From contig JAJYIC010000146.1 of assembly GCA_021790295.1 (NCBI GenBank), positions 1-6,501 on the forward strand: a stretch of 6,501 nucleotides of DNA, read 5' to 3'. The stretch comes from Pseudomonadota bacterium. Lineage in GTDB: Bacteria > Pseudomonadota > Alphaproteobacteria > ATCC43930 > CGMCC-115725. The first letter of the stretch is position 1. Every line of letters begins with the position of its first letter. Below, piece by piece: positions 1-5,546 of the stretch. The notes under the pieces were generated by a model, which made no database searches, was not told the origin of the DNA, and saw nothing but the letters and a program-made list of their open reading frames with translations. Position numbers and translations under genes: made by a program.

Positions 1-1
1 C

Positions 2-298
2 GTTGCCCTTTTGATGATCAGCACGCTTCCGACCGTGTCTTTGAAACGGATCCGCATCCCCCACCATCTCGTCATCCCCACTCTTCTCGGGATCGGCGTT
101 TTGACCGCTTTTGTCACCACCGCACCGTGGCCGACCTTGAGCGTCATCGGCGGCCTTTATGTCGGCTCGATCCCCGTGACCATCCTCTTGTCGCGCCGTT
201 TGCGCCGCGCCGCGCGCGAAACGCGAGAGCCGGTGCCGCTTCCGGGCCCCGCCTCCCTTCCCGCCGAAAGGGTTGCGGTGCGCGAACCGCGGCAGTGA
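2..298 (+). CDS. pssA: CDP-diacylglycerol--serine O-phosphatidyltransferase, C-terminal fragment (5'-truncated by window)
   Basis: The reading frame is open to the left window edge, and 98 residues plus the stop are visible. The segment ISTLPTVSLKRIRIP followed by two hydrophobic stretches (roughly LVIPTLLGIGVLTAF and LSVIGGLYVGSIPVTILL) and a basic tail resembles the C-terminal membrane part of PssA-type CDP-alcohol phosphotransferases. Known role of the family: an inner-membrane enzyme that transfers the phosphatidyl group from CDP-diacylglycerol to serine, the first step towards phosphatidylethanolamine. The catalytic CDP-alcohol phosphotransferase motif would lie upstream of the window, so the activity cannot be confirmed here. 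The last 25 residues are rich in Arg, Pro and Ala and are probably a disordered cytoplasmic tail. Only 52 bases separate its stop from the next gene, so co-transcription is possible. Another CDP-alcohol phosphotransferase is the main alternative. Confidence 0.65.
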   Translation, partial: VALLMISTLPTVSLKRIRIPHHLVIPTLLGIGVLTAFVTTAPWPTLSVIGGLYVGSIPVTILLSRRLRRAARETREPVPLPGPASLPAERVAVREPRQ

Positions 299-350
299 CC
301 GCTCTTCGCGCTCTATCGCCCTCGGCCGCAATCGGGGAGCCCGAGGCCGG

Positions 351-1295
351 ATGACAGAACGAGAGGGGCGGATTAAGCTCGTGGCGATGGCCGCAGAGCC
401 GGTTCCGCTTTTTCCCCTTTCGGCCGCGCCTTTCGAGCTGCGCGAAGCGTCCGCGCGCGCGCTGCCTCTGGTCGTCGCCTCGCCTCACAGCGGCAGCGAT
501 TACCCGGCCGATTTCCTGCGTTCGAGCCGTCTCGACCCGCTCACCTTGCGGCGTTCCGAAGACAGCTTTGTCGACGAGATTTTCGCCGGTGCGCCGCGCC
601 TCGGCGCCCCGCTTTTGCGGGCGCTCTTCCCGCGCGCCTATATCGATGTCAACCGCGAGGCCTATGAACTCGACCCGACGATGTTTGCGGACGCTCTTCC
701 GGGCTTTGTCAACGCCTCGTCCTTGCGCGTGCGCATGGGACTGGGAACGATCGCCCGCATCGTTGCGAGCGGCGAGGAGATCTATCCGGGAAAGCTCGCT
801 TTTGCCGAGGCGAGAGGGCGCATCGACGGGCTTTACCGGCCCTATCACAGGGCCTTGTCGCGCCTCGTCTCGGAGGCCGAAGCGGTTTTCGGCGGTTGCC
901 TTCTCGTCGATTGCCATTCGATGCCTTCGCAAGTCTCCGCACCCGGCGGCGCGCGCGCGGCCGATATCGTTCTCGGCGATTGCCACGGCAGCGCTTGCGC
1001 CGGGGAGATCACCTCGGCCGCGCGGCGGTTTTTAGAGGAGCGCGGTTTTGCCGTGGCGGTGAATTCTCCTTATGCCGGGGGTTTTACGACCCTCCATTAC
1101 GGGCGGCCTGGGGTGTGCCGTCACGCCTTGCAGATCGAGATCAACCGCGGCCTTTACATGGATGAGCGCCGTTACGAGAGAAAGCCCGCCCTTTCTTGCC
1201 TCGCCGCGGAGATGGCGCTTCTCGTCGAGCGTTTGGGGAAGGTCTTTGGCGACTGGCTTGCCCAAGCGCCGCGGCCCTCCGCCGCCGCCGATTGA
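351..1295 (+). CDS. N-formylglutamate amidohydrolase family protein
   Basis: This is a 314-residue protein of the FGase family (PF05013 type), which hydrolyses N-formylglutamate to formate and glutamate, the last step of one histidine-degradation route. Family features visible: VASPHSGSDYP (His46), the RRSEDSFVDEIF and LGAPLLRALFPRAYIDVNR region, YELDPTMF, LVDCHSMPS (Asp187, His189) and, near the C-terminus, LQIEINRGLYMDE. The conserved His and acidic residues fit the zinc-binding catalytic site expected in the family. The start at 351 is preceded by GGGGAG at 334-339. An ATG at 387 (MAAEPVPLF) or a GTG at 381, behind GAGAGGGG at 361-368, is also plausible and would remove a poorly conserved leader of 10-12 residues. 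The frame is open upstream to about 273, but that part does not look conserved. No other hut gene is nearby, so the in vivo substrate may be another formylated or acylated amino acid. No strong intrinsic terminator follows; a weak CCTCG/CGAGG hairpin at about 1331-1340 precedes CTTTTC. Confidence 0.88.
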   Translation: MTEREGRIKLVAMAAEPVPLFPLSAAPFELREASARALPLVVASPHSGSDYPADFLRSSRLDPLTLRRSEDSFVDEIFAGAPRLGAPLLRALFPRAYIDVNREAYELDPTMFADALPGFVNASSLRVRMGLGTIARIVASGEEIYPGKLAFAEARGRIDGLYRPYHRALSRLVSEAEAVFGGCLLVDCHSMPSQVSAPGGARAADIVLGDCHGSACAGEITSAARRFLEERGFAVAVNSPYAGGFTTLHYGRPGVCRHALQIEINRGLYMDERRYERKPALSCLAAEMALLVERLGKVFGDWLAQAPRPSAAAD

Positions 1296-1369
1296 CCGAT
1301 CGGCTTTGCCCGGCGGAAGGAGGAGGAGACCTCGAACGAGGCGGCTTTTCCCGGCCGCGGCGGGGCGGG

Positions 1370-1401
1370 AAAAAAATTGGGCCGCGTTTTGCGCGGCCCA
1401 A
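1370..1401 (-). terminator. Intrinsic terminator of the small RNA
   Basis: The perfect inverted repeat TTGGGCCGCG/CGCGGCCCAA (10 bp, 5-nt loop) at 1377-1401 is followed on the minus strand by seven T (1376-1370). On the plus strand the hairpin has no T run after it, so it is directional and not a terminator for the FGase gene. The adjoining TTTTCCCG/CGGGAAAA inverted repeat (1346-1353 with 1366-1373) overlaps the T run and may add a second weak structure. Confidence 0.8.
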
Positions 1402-1464
1402 GTTCAGGGAGGAAACGCCTAGAAGACGTGCGGCAACATCACTAACCGGCGATCATTGCCGCAA
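1370..1464 (-). ncRNA. Predicted trans-acting small RNA with anti-Shine-Dalgarno segment
   Basis: A complete small transcription unit of about 95 nt is visible on the minus strand in the gap between the FGase gene and otsB. Reading 5' to 3': a promoter (TTGACA, 16-nt spacer, TACATT); a 5' stem-loop with the perfect 8-bp stem TGCGGCAA/TTGCCGCA (1463-1456 with 1436-1429) and a 19-nt loop; a single-stranded linker containing TTTCCTCCC (1415-1407), complementary to Shine-Dalgarno sequences; then a perfect 10-bp GC-rich terminator stem and a run of seven T. The predicted start falls at the first bases of the 5' hairpin. This architecture is typical of Hfq-dependent rhizobial sRNAs that block translation through CU-rich loops, such as the AbcR/alpha-r15 and alpha-r14 families. 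I do not assign it to a named family. Promoter, structure and terminator are read from the sequence; function is inference. No convincing ORF lies inside it; a six-codon ATG frame (MLPHVF) occurs but looks incidental. Confidence 0.75.
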
Positions 1465-1469
1465 CGCAC

Positions 1470-1497
1470 AATGTAATGTCTCCTCTCGGAATGTCAA
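1470..1497 (-). promoter_or_regulatory. Housekeeping-sigma promoter for the small RNA
   Basis: On the minus strand a perfect -35 TTGACA (1497-1492) and a -10 TACATT (1475-1470) are separated by 16 nt. The expected start is near 1463-1465, exactly at the base of the 5' stem-loop of the predicted small RNA. No coding gene lies downstream before the intrinsic terminator, so this promoter most economically serves the small RNA. Confidence 0.7.
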
Positions 1498-1577
1498 GCC
1501 CTTTTTTCGAAAGACCCTGATCGAGCTATAGAATTTTTGAAAAGCTGATATTTCCAGAACGCAATCGCGCCAATCCG

Positions 1578-2321
1578 ATGTGCGCCGCACAAAACCCGCC
1601 CAAGCTCGACAGAGCCTCCGCCCTCTTCGTCGATCTCGACGGAACCTTGATTGAGCTGGCCTCGCGCCCCGAGCTTGTGCGCATCCCTTCAAAGCTTCCG
1701 GCGCTTTTGGCGAGGCTCGATGAGGCGCTCTCTGGGGCTCTCGCGGTTGTAAGCGGGCGCCCTCTCAAAGAACTCGACCGGCTTTTAGAGCCCTGGAAGG
1801 GGGCCGCGGCCGGGGTACACGGGAGCGAGCGCCGGCGCACCGAGGGAACGCTCGAGCGCGCGAAAGGTGGGCGCAGCGCCCGCGCCCTCGCGCGCCTGCG
1901 CCCGCGGCTCGAAGCCTTTGCCGCGCGCGATCCGGGGCTTTTTGTCGAGGACAAGGAAACCGCCCTTGCCCTTCATTACCGCGCCGCTCCCCGCTTGGAA
2001 AGCGAGATATGCGCTTGGGCGCGGCGGCTTTCGCGCAAATCCGCGGCCTCTTTGCGGGTTATCGAAGGCGATCGGGTGGTCGAATTTGCCGCACCTTTCC
2101 CGCACAAAGGCAGCGCGATCGAGGCCTTTCTTGCCGAGCCGCCGTTTCGCGGCCGCCTTCCCGTTTTCCTCGGCGACGATGAAAGCGACGAAGATGGGTT
2201 CGCCGCGGTCAATCGGCTTCGAGGGATCTCGATCCGCGTCGGCCCTTTGGCCGAGACCCGGGCGCCCTTTGCCTTGCCGTCGGTTGCCGCCGCGCTCCTC
2301 TGGCTGGAAGCTCTATTCTAG
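1578..2321 (+). CDS. otsB: Trehalose-6-phosphate phosphatase
   Basis: A 247-residue HAD-superfamily phosphatase that converts trehalose-6-phosphate to trehalose in the cytoplasm, slightly shorter than E. coli OtsB (about 266). Motifs in order: FVDLDGTL with nucleophile Asp19 and acid/base Asp21; VVSGR at 57-61; GVHGSE at 79-84, the OtsB-type GxHGxE signature; DKETALALHYR at 125-135; the motif III lysine in PHKGSAI (Lys177); and FLGDDESDEDGF with the Mg-binding acidic residues Asp200, Asp201 and Asp204. All catalytic elements are present. ATG 1578 is the only reasonable start: the frame closes upstream at 1518-1520 and the catalytic core begins by residue 17. No Shine-Dalgarno sequence is obvious, so translation may be weak or the leader very short; a loose -10-like TATAGA sits at 1527-1532. 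It precedes otsA with a 91-bp gap that holds a separate promoter, so the two genes may be expressed partly independently. Confidence 0.93.
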   Translation: MCAAQNPPKLDRASALFVDLDGTLIELASRPELVRIPSKLPALLARLDEALSGALAVVSGRPLKELDRLLEPWKGAAAGVHGSERRRTEGTLERAKGGRSARALARLRPRLEAFAARDPGLFVEDKETALALHYRAAPRLESEICAWARRLSRKSAASLRVIEGDRVVEFAAPFPHKGSAIEAFLAEPPFRGRLPVFLGDDESDEDGFAAVNRLRGISIRVGPLAETRAPFALPSVAAALLWLEALF

Positions 2322-2341
2322 CGGAGCGGGTATTTCTGCAA

Positions 2342-2367
2342 GGAACCTCCCTCAGCGCTTGATTGTT
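2342..2367 (+). promoter_or_regulatory. Sigma-EcfG-type general stress promoter upstream of otsA
   Basis: GGAACC (2342-2347), 16 nt, then TGTT (2364-2367). The alphaproteobacterial general-stress sigma EcfG is described as using a GGAAC(C) -35 element and a (C)GTT -10 element at this spacing; the only deviation is T for C before GTT. The start would fall near 2373-2376, leaving a leader of about 40 nt before the otsA ATG with its GGAGG. Trehalose synthesis genes are known members of the EcfG regulon in several Rhizobiales. The assignment is by motif only. Confidence 0.6.
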
Positions 2368-2412
2368 GGCAAAACAACGGCAGAAAAAAGGCGGCGCTTC
2401 GGAGGGAAAGAA

Positions 2413-3855
2413 ATGACGATGGCAGAAACGCGCCCGGCGCAGCCGCTCCCTTTGCGCGCTGCGGTCGCTCCGCGGCGGCTTGTCGTCGTTTCGAACCGCG
2501 TGGCGGGGCTTCAACACCGGATGCCCGATACGGGAGGGCTCGCCGTCGCAATGCGCAGGGTGCTGGCGCAAAGGGAGGGCCTCTGGTTCGGGTGGAGCGG
2601 AGACGTGAACGAGGCGCCGGCGAAGCTTGCCGTCACCGGGGGCGAAGGGCTGGTAAAGATTGCGACGTTCGATCTCAGTTCCGAGGATTTCGGCGCGTAT
2701 TACGTCGGGTTTTCGAACCGCGTGTTGTGGCCTCTGTTTCATTTCCGCAGTTCGCTTGTCGAATATTCTCGAAGCGCCCTCGAAGGGTATTTGCGGGTCA
2801 ACAGGATGTTGGCGCGCACCCTGGCGCCGATGCTCGCGGAAGACGATCTCCTCTGGGTCCATGATTACCACCTCATTCCTTTCGGCGAGGAACTGCGCCG
2901 CACGGGTCAGAGGCAGGCGATCGGCTTTTTCCTCCATACGCCCTTTCCTCCAGCAGAGCTGTTCCGGGTGCTGCCGAACCACATTTCCTTGGCGAAAGCG
3001 CTTTCAGCTTATGATCTGGTCGGTTTCCAGACGCCCAGCGATTGTCACGCTTTCCGCGATTATATGACGCGTTGGGCCGGGGCAAGGGAGCTGGGGCCAA
3101 CGGCGCTTTTCGCCTTTGGCCGGGTCGTGCGCACCGAAGTCTTTCCGGTCGGCATCGACGTCGAGGCGGTTGCGAGGCAGGCGGCCGAAGCGGATGCGAG
3201 CCGCCACATGGCGCGCCTGCGGCAAAGCCTCGGCGAAAGGGCCTTGATGATCGGCGTCGACCGCCTCGATTATTCGAAAGGGCTTCTCGCCCGTTTCGAC
3301 GCCTATGGCCGGCTTCTTGAAACCTATCCCGAGACGCGCCGGCGAACCGTCTTTATGCAGATCGCCCCGCCTTCGCGCTCGGAAGTTCCAGAATACCGCA
3401 ACATCCGCAGAAGCCTCGAAGCCGCGGCCGGCAAGATCAACGGCCGTTACGCCGAATTCGATTGGACGCCTTTGCGGTATCTCAACAAAAGCTTCGCCCA
3501 CCCGGTTCTGACCGGCTTCTACCGCGCCAGCCGGATCGCTGTCGTGACCCCTTTGCGCGACGGGATGAACCTCGTCGCCAAGGAATATGTCGCCTCGCAA
3601 AACCCCGAGGATCCGGGGGTTCTCCTCCTGTCCTCTTTTGCCGGAGCGGCGCAAGAGCTCTCCGAAGCGGTTCTCGTCAATCCTTACGATATCGAAGGCA
3701 TGGCCGAGGCAATGCAGCAGGGGCTTTCGATGCCGCTCGAAGAGCGCCGCCTGCGCTGGAACGCGATGATGAGGGTGCTCACAAAAAACGACCTCGACGC
3801 CTGGTGCCAGGGGTTTCTCGAAACCCTCGCCGCGAGCGCCGGAAAAGGGGAGTGA
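2413..3855 (+). CDS. otsA: Alpha,alpha-trehalose-phosphate synthase (UDP-forming)
   Basis: A 480-residue GT20 glycosyltransferase that makes trehalose-6-phosphate from UDP-glucose and glucose-6-phosphate; E. coli OtsA is about 474 residues. Motifs: LVVVSNRVAG at 23-32 with a following GG loop (41-42); LWFGWSGD (Trp61, like E. coli Trp40); YYVGFSNRVLWP (Trp106, like Trp85); LLWVHDYHLIPF with Asp151 (like Asp130); FFLHTPFPPAELFR; GVDRLDYSKG with Arg284 and Lys289 (like Arg262 and Lys267, phosphate binding); and the nucleotide-sugar segment TPLRDGMNLVAKEY with Asp383 to Glu391 (like Asp361-Glu369). All substrate-contacting positions seem intact. The frame stays open far upstream, overlapping otsB, but ATG 2413 is preceded by GGAGG (2401-2405) and gives the family length. 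The glk start lies 2 bases after its stop, so the genes are probably co-transcribed and translationally coupled. A sigma-EcfG-type promoter sits just upstream. Confidence 0.96.
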   Translation: MTMAETRPAQPLPLRAAVAPRRLVVVSNRVAGLQHRMPDTGGLAVAMRRVLAQREGLWFGWSGDVNEAPAKLAVTGGEGLVKIATFDLSSEDFGAYYVGFSNRVLWPLFHFRSSLVEYSRSALEGYLRVNRMLARTLAPMLAEDDLLWVHDYHLIPFGEELRRTGQRQAIGFFLHTPFPPAELFRVLPNHISLAKALSAYDLVGFQTPSDCHAFRDYMTRWAGARELGPTALFAFGRVVRTEVFPVGIDVEAVARQAAEADASRHMARLRQSLGERALMIGVDRLDYSKGLLARFDAYGRLLETYPETRRRTVFMQIAPPSRSEVPEYRNIRRSLEAAAGKINGRYAEFDWTPLRYLNKSFAHPVLTGFYRASRIAVVTPLRDGMNLVAKEYVASQNPEDPGVLLLSSFAGAAQELSEAVLVNPYDIEGMAEAMQQGLSMPLEERRLRWNAMMRVLTKNDLDAWCQGFLETLAASAGKGE

Positions 3856-3857
3856 GC

Positions 3858-4847
3858 GTGCCCGGCGAGCCTTTGCTTGTCGGCGACATCGGCGCCACCA
3901 ACGCCCGTTTCGGTCTCCTCTCGCAGGAGGGTGAACTGTTCCTCGCGCGCGTCTATCTCTGCGAGGAGTATCCGGGCATCGAGGAGGCGCTCCAATCCTT
4001 TCTCGGCGAAGCCTCGCGCGCGCCGCGGCCGCGCCTTGGGGCGCTTGCGGTGGCTTCGCCCGTCACCGCCGATCGCGTCGAGATGACCAATCACCCTTGG
4101 CGCTTTTCGATAGCGGCGCTCAAAGCCCGATTCGCCTTCGAACGGTTCGAGGTGATCAACGACTTTACCGCGGTCGCTCTCGCTTTGCCCTCTCTCGGCG
4201 CCGGCGACAAAAGGGCGATCGGCGGCGGCGCCGCGGTCGACGGCGCGCCTCTCGCGGTCCTTGGACCGGGATCGGGGCTCGGCGTCTCGGGGCTCATCCC
4301 TTGGGACCGGGGCTGGATCCCGATCTCGGGCGAAGGCGGTCATGGGACGATCGCGCCGCAGAGCGAGCGCGAAAGCGCGCTCGTCGATCTCTTGCGGCGG
4401 CGGTTCGATCATGTCTCGGCCGAACGCGTGCTTTCGGGGCCGGGGCTCGTCAACCTTTACGAGGCTCTTGCCGCCCTCGAAGGCATGCCCGAGCGCGGCT
4501 ATACTGCGGCCGAGATCACCGACGAAGGGATCGGCGCAAAAGACCCGCTTTGCGCCGAGGCGGTCGTGCTTTTTTGCGCGATGCTGGGGACGGTTGCGGG
4601 CAATCTCACGCTGACGCTCGGGGCGCGCGGCGGCCTTTACATCGCCGGCGGCATCGTCCCGAGGCTCAAAGAGAGGTTCGACAACTCGCTCTTTCGCCGC
4701 CGCTTCGAGGCAAAAGGGCGGATGAGTTCCTATCTCGCGCCGATCCCCTCTTTTGTCGTCACCCACCCATTTCCCGCGTTTCTCGGATGCGCCGCGCTTT
4801 TGCGTTATCCCTGGCCCAAATGGGATTCGACGAGCCAGAGTTCGTAA
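3858..4847 (+). CDS. glk: Glucokinase (bacterial Glk family)
   Basis: A 329-residue cytoplasmic enzyme that phosphorylates glucose to glucose-6-phosphate with ATP, near the usual Glk length (about 320-330). Motifs: LVGDIGATNARFGLL at 7-21 (phosphate-1 loop, DxGxTxxR); EVINDFTAVALALP with catalytic Asp102 (like E. coli Asp100); LGPGSGLGVSGLIP (phosphate-2 region); ISGEGGHGTIAP with Glu159 and His162 (sugar binding); LSGPGLVNLYEAL; and GGLYIAGGIVPRL (adenosine region). GTG 3858 is chosen because GGGGAG (3847-3852) stands 5 bases before it; the in-frame GTG at 3852, giving a GTGA overlap with the otsA stop, is possible but would bury its own ribosome site. The tight junction with otsA suggests it supplies glucose-6-phosphate to trehalose synthesis or recycles glucose from trehalose turnover. 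Its last 43 bases are overlapped by the oppositely oriented dps, an unusual arrangement. Confidence 0.94.
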   Translation: MPGEPLLVGDIGATNARFGLLSQEGELFLARVYLCEEYPGIEEALQSFLGEASRAPRPRLGALAVASPVTADRVEMTNHPWRFSIAALKARFAFERFEVINDFTAVALALPSLGAGDKRAIGGGAAVDGAPLAVLGPGSGLGVSGLIPWDRGWIPISGEGGHGTIAPQSERESALVDLLRRRFDHVSAERVLSGPGLVNLYEALAALEGMPERGYTAAEITDEGIGAKDPLCAEAVVLFCAMLGTVAGNLTLTLGARGGLYIAGGIVPRLKERFDNSLFRRRFEAKGRMSSYLAPIPSFVVTHPFPAFLGCAALLRYPWPKWDSTSQSS

Positions 4848-5284
4848 TCGACGCCGCGCGAGACTTCGGTAAAAAGATCGGCGGTGTCGGCGTCGCCAAA
4901 TCCCGCCGCCTCCTCGATCGCTTTTCTGACCCCTTCGCCAAAGACGGCAAGCGCCCCCGAAACCGCTGCGAGATGCTCCTTTTCCCCCGCGACGCCGAGC
5001 GTATAAGGGAGAAGAAAGGAACGCTCCGCCGCAACCCGGATCGTCCCTTCGGCGGCGCCGCCGAGCTGGGCCGCCCGTTCGGCGATCTTGTCGCTATACG
5101 CTTGGGCCTCGTCGGCGATCTTGTCGAAAAGCTCGTGGACGGCGATAAAGCTTGGACCGCGCAGGTTCCAATGAGCCTGTTTCAACTGCCCGTGAAGATC
5201 GATAGCCGCGGAAAGATGCCGATTCAAAAGCGCCACCGATCGCGACCGGATGGCCTCGGGAAGCGTGTTGCGTGTCCTCAGCAT
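4805..5284 (-). CDS. dps: DNA protection during starvation protein (Dps, mini-ferritin)
   Basis: A 159-residue ferritin-like protein expected to form a dodecamer that oxidises Fe(II), usually with peroxide, and stores Fe(III), shielding DNA from hydroxyl radicals. The signature QAHWNLRGPSFIAVHELFD is present, and the inter-subunit ferroxidase ligands align with E. coli Dps: His38, His50, Asp54, Asp65 and Glu69 (E. coli His51, His63, Asp67, Asp78, Glu82), with identical spacing. RAAQLGG closes the second helix. The N-terminal tail before the first helix is short and has a few Arg but no Lys cluster, so direct DNA binding of the E. coli kind is uncertain. The start at 5284 is supported by AAAGGGA (5297-5291) seven bases upstream. 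A strong promoter and an Irr-like palindrome lie in the leader. The 3' end runs convergently into glk by 43 bp. Confidence 0.94.
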   Translation of the reverse strand: MLRTRNTLPEAIRSRSVALLNRHLSAAIDLHGQLKQAHWNLRGPSFIAVHELFDKIADEAQAYSDKIAERAAQLGGAAEGTIRVAAERSFLLPYTLGVAGEKEHLAAVSGALAVFGEGVRKAIEEAAGFGDADTADLFTEVSRGVDYELWLVESHLGQG

Positions 5285-5356
5285 GGCTCGTCCCTTTCGC
5301 TTGGATCGGGCCGGGGCGAAGAGCCTGCGAAAGGCCGAGGCTGCACCCCGACATAT

Positions 5357-5373
5357 TCTAGAATTATTCCAAT
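5357..5373. promoter_or_regulatory. Irr/ICE-like operator overlapping the dps start site
   Basis: On the minus strand the 17-mer ATTGGAATAATTCTAGA is an imperfect palindrome centred on 5365. It matches 11 of the 14 fixed positions of the iron control element of the Rhizobiales regulator Irr as I recall it (TTTAGAA-N3-TTCTAAA). It begins 3 bases after the -10 and covers the predicted start site, a position suited to repression. Irr is known to repress iron-storage genes when iron is scarce. A Fur/Mur-type or peroxide-responsive regulator is the alternative. Confidence 0.5.
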
Positions 5374-5375
5374 TT

Positions 5376-5403
5376 TAGATAAACCCGTAGCCCCTTTTGT
5401 CAA
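5376..5403 (-). promoter_or_regulatory. Promoter of dps
   Basis: On the minus strand a perfect -35 TTGACA (5403-5398) and a -10 TATCTA (5381-5376) are separated by 16 nt. The predicted start is near 5369, giving a leader of about 85 nt to the dps ATG. No sigma-EcfG GGAAC element was found here, so dps looks housekeeping-driven with superimposed repression. Confidence 0.65.
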
Positions 5404-5546
5404 GCCGCCGCCATCGGCCTTGCGCCCTTATTTCCCTCGGCAATCTGGGCGCGATCGGGAAAGGGGCAAGCGCTGCGCCAAAAAGGCTACGGGGAGAAGC
5501 CTCGAAGGAGAGTTGTCGCCTCACGCATCTTGAAAGGAAGCCTCGG

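Noticed and set aside
144..986. 280-codon minus-strand frame opposite pssA and the FGase gene
   Set aside because: It lies antisense to conserved coding sequence and is Arg-rich with no recognisable motif.
1418..1443. Six-codon ORF (MLPHVF) inside the predicted small RNA
   Set aside because: Very short and without a ribosome site; it overlaps the 5' stem, which better explains the sequence.
1505..1532. Housekeeping promoter for otsB (TTTCGA, 16 nt, TATAGA)
   Set aside because: The -10-like part is fair but the -35 is poor; not strong enough to list as a feature.
1867..2412. Upstream in-frame extension of otsA overlapping otsB
   Set aside because: The stop-free stretch comes from GC-rich codon structure; the extension resembles no GT20 N-terminus, and ATG 2413 has GGAGG and gives the family length.
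5422..5452. GCGCCC/GGGCGC inverted repeat in the dps upstream gap
   Set aside because: Only 6 bp with a 19-nt loop in GC-rich DNA and no associated signal; likely chance.
4097..5533. 478-codon plus-strand frame across glk and dps
   Set aside because: It is an Arg/Gly-rich out-of-frame shadow of glk followed by antisense dps; no recognisable domain.
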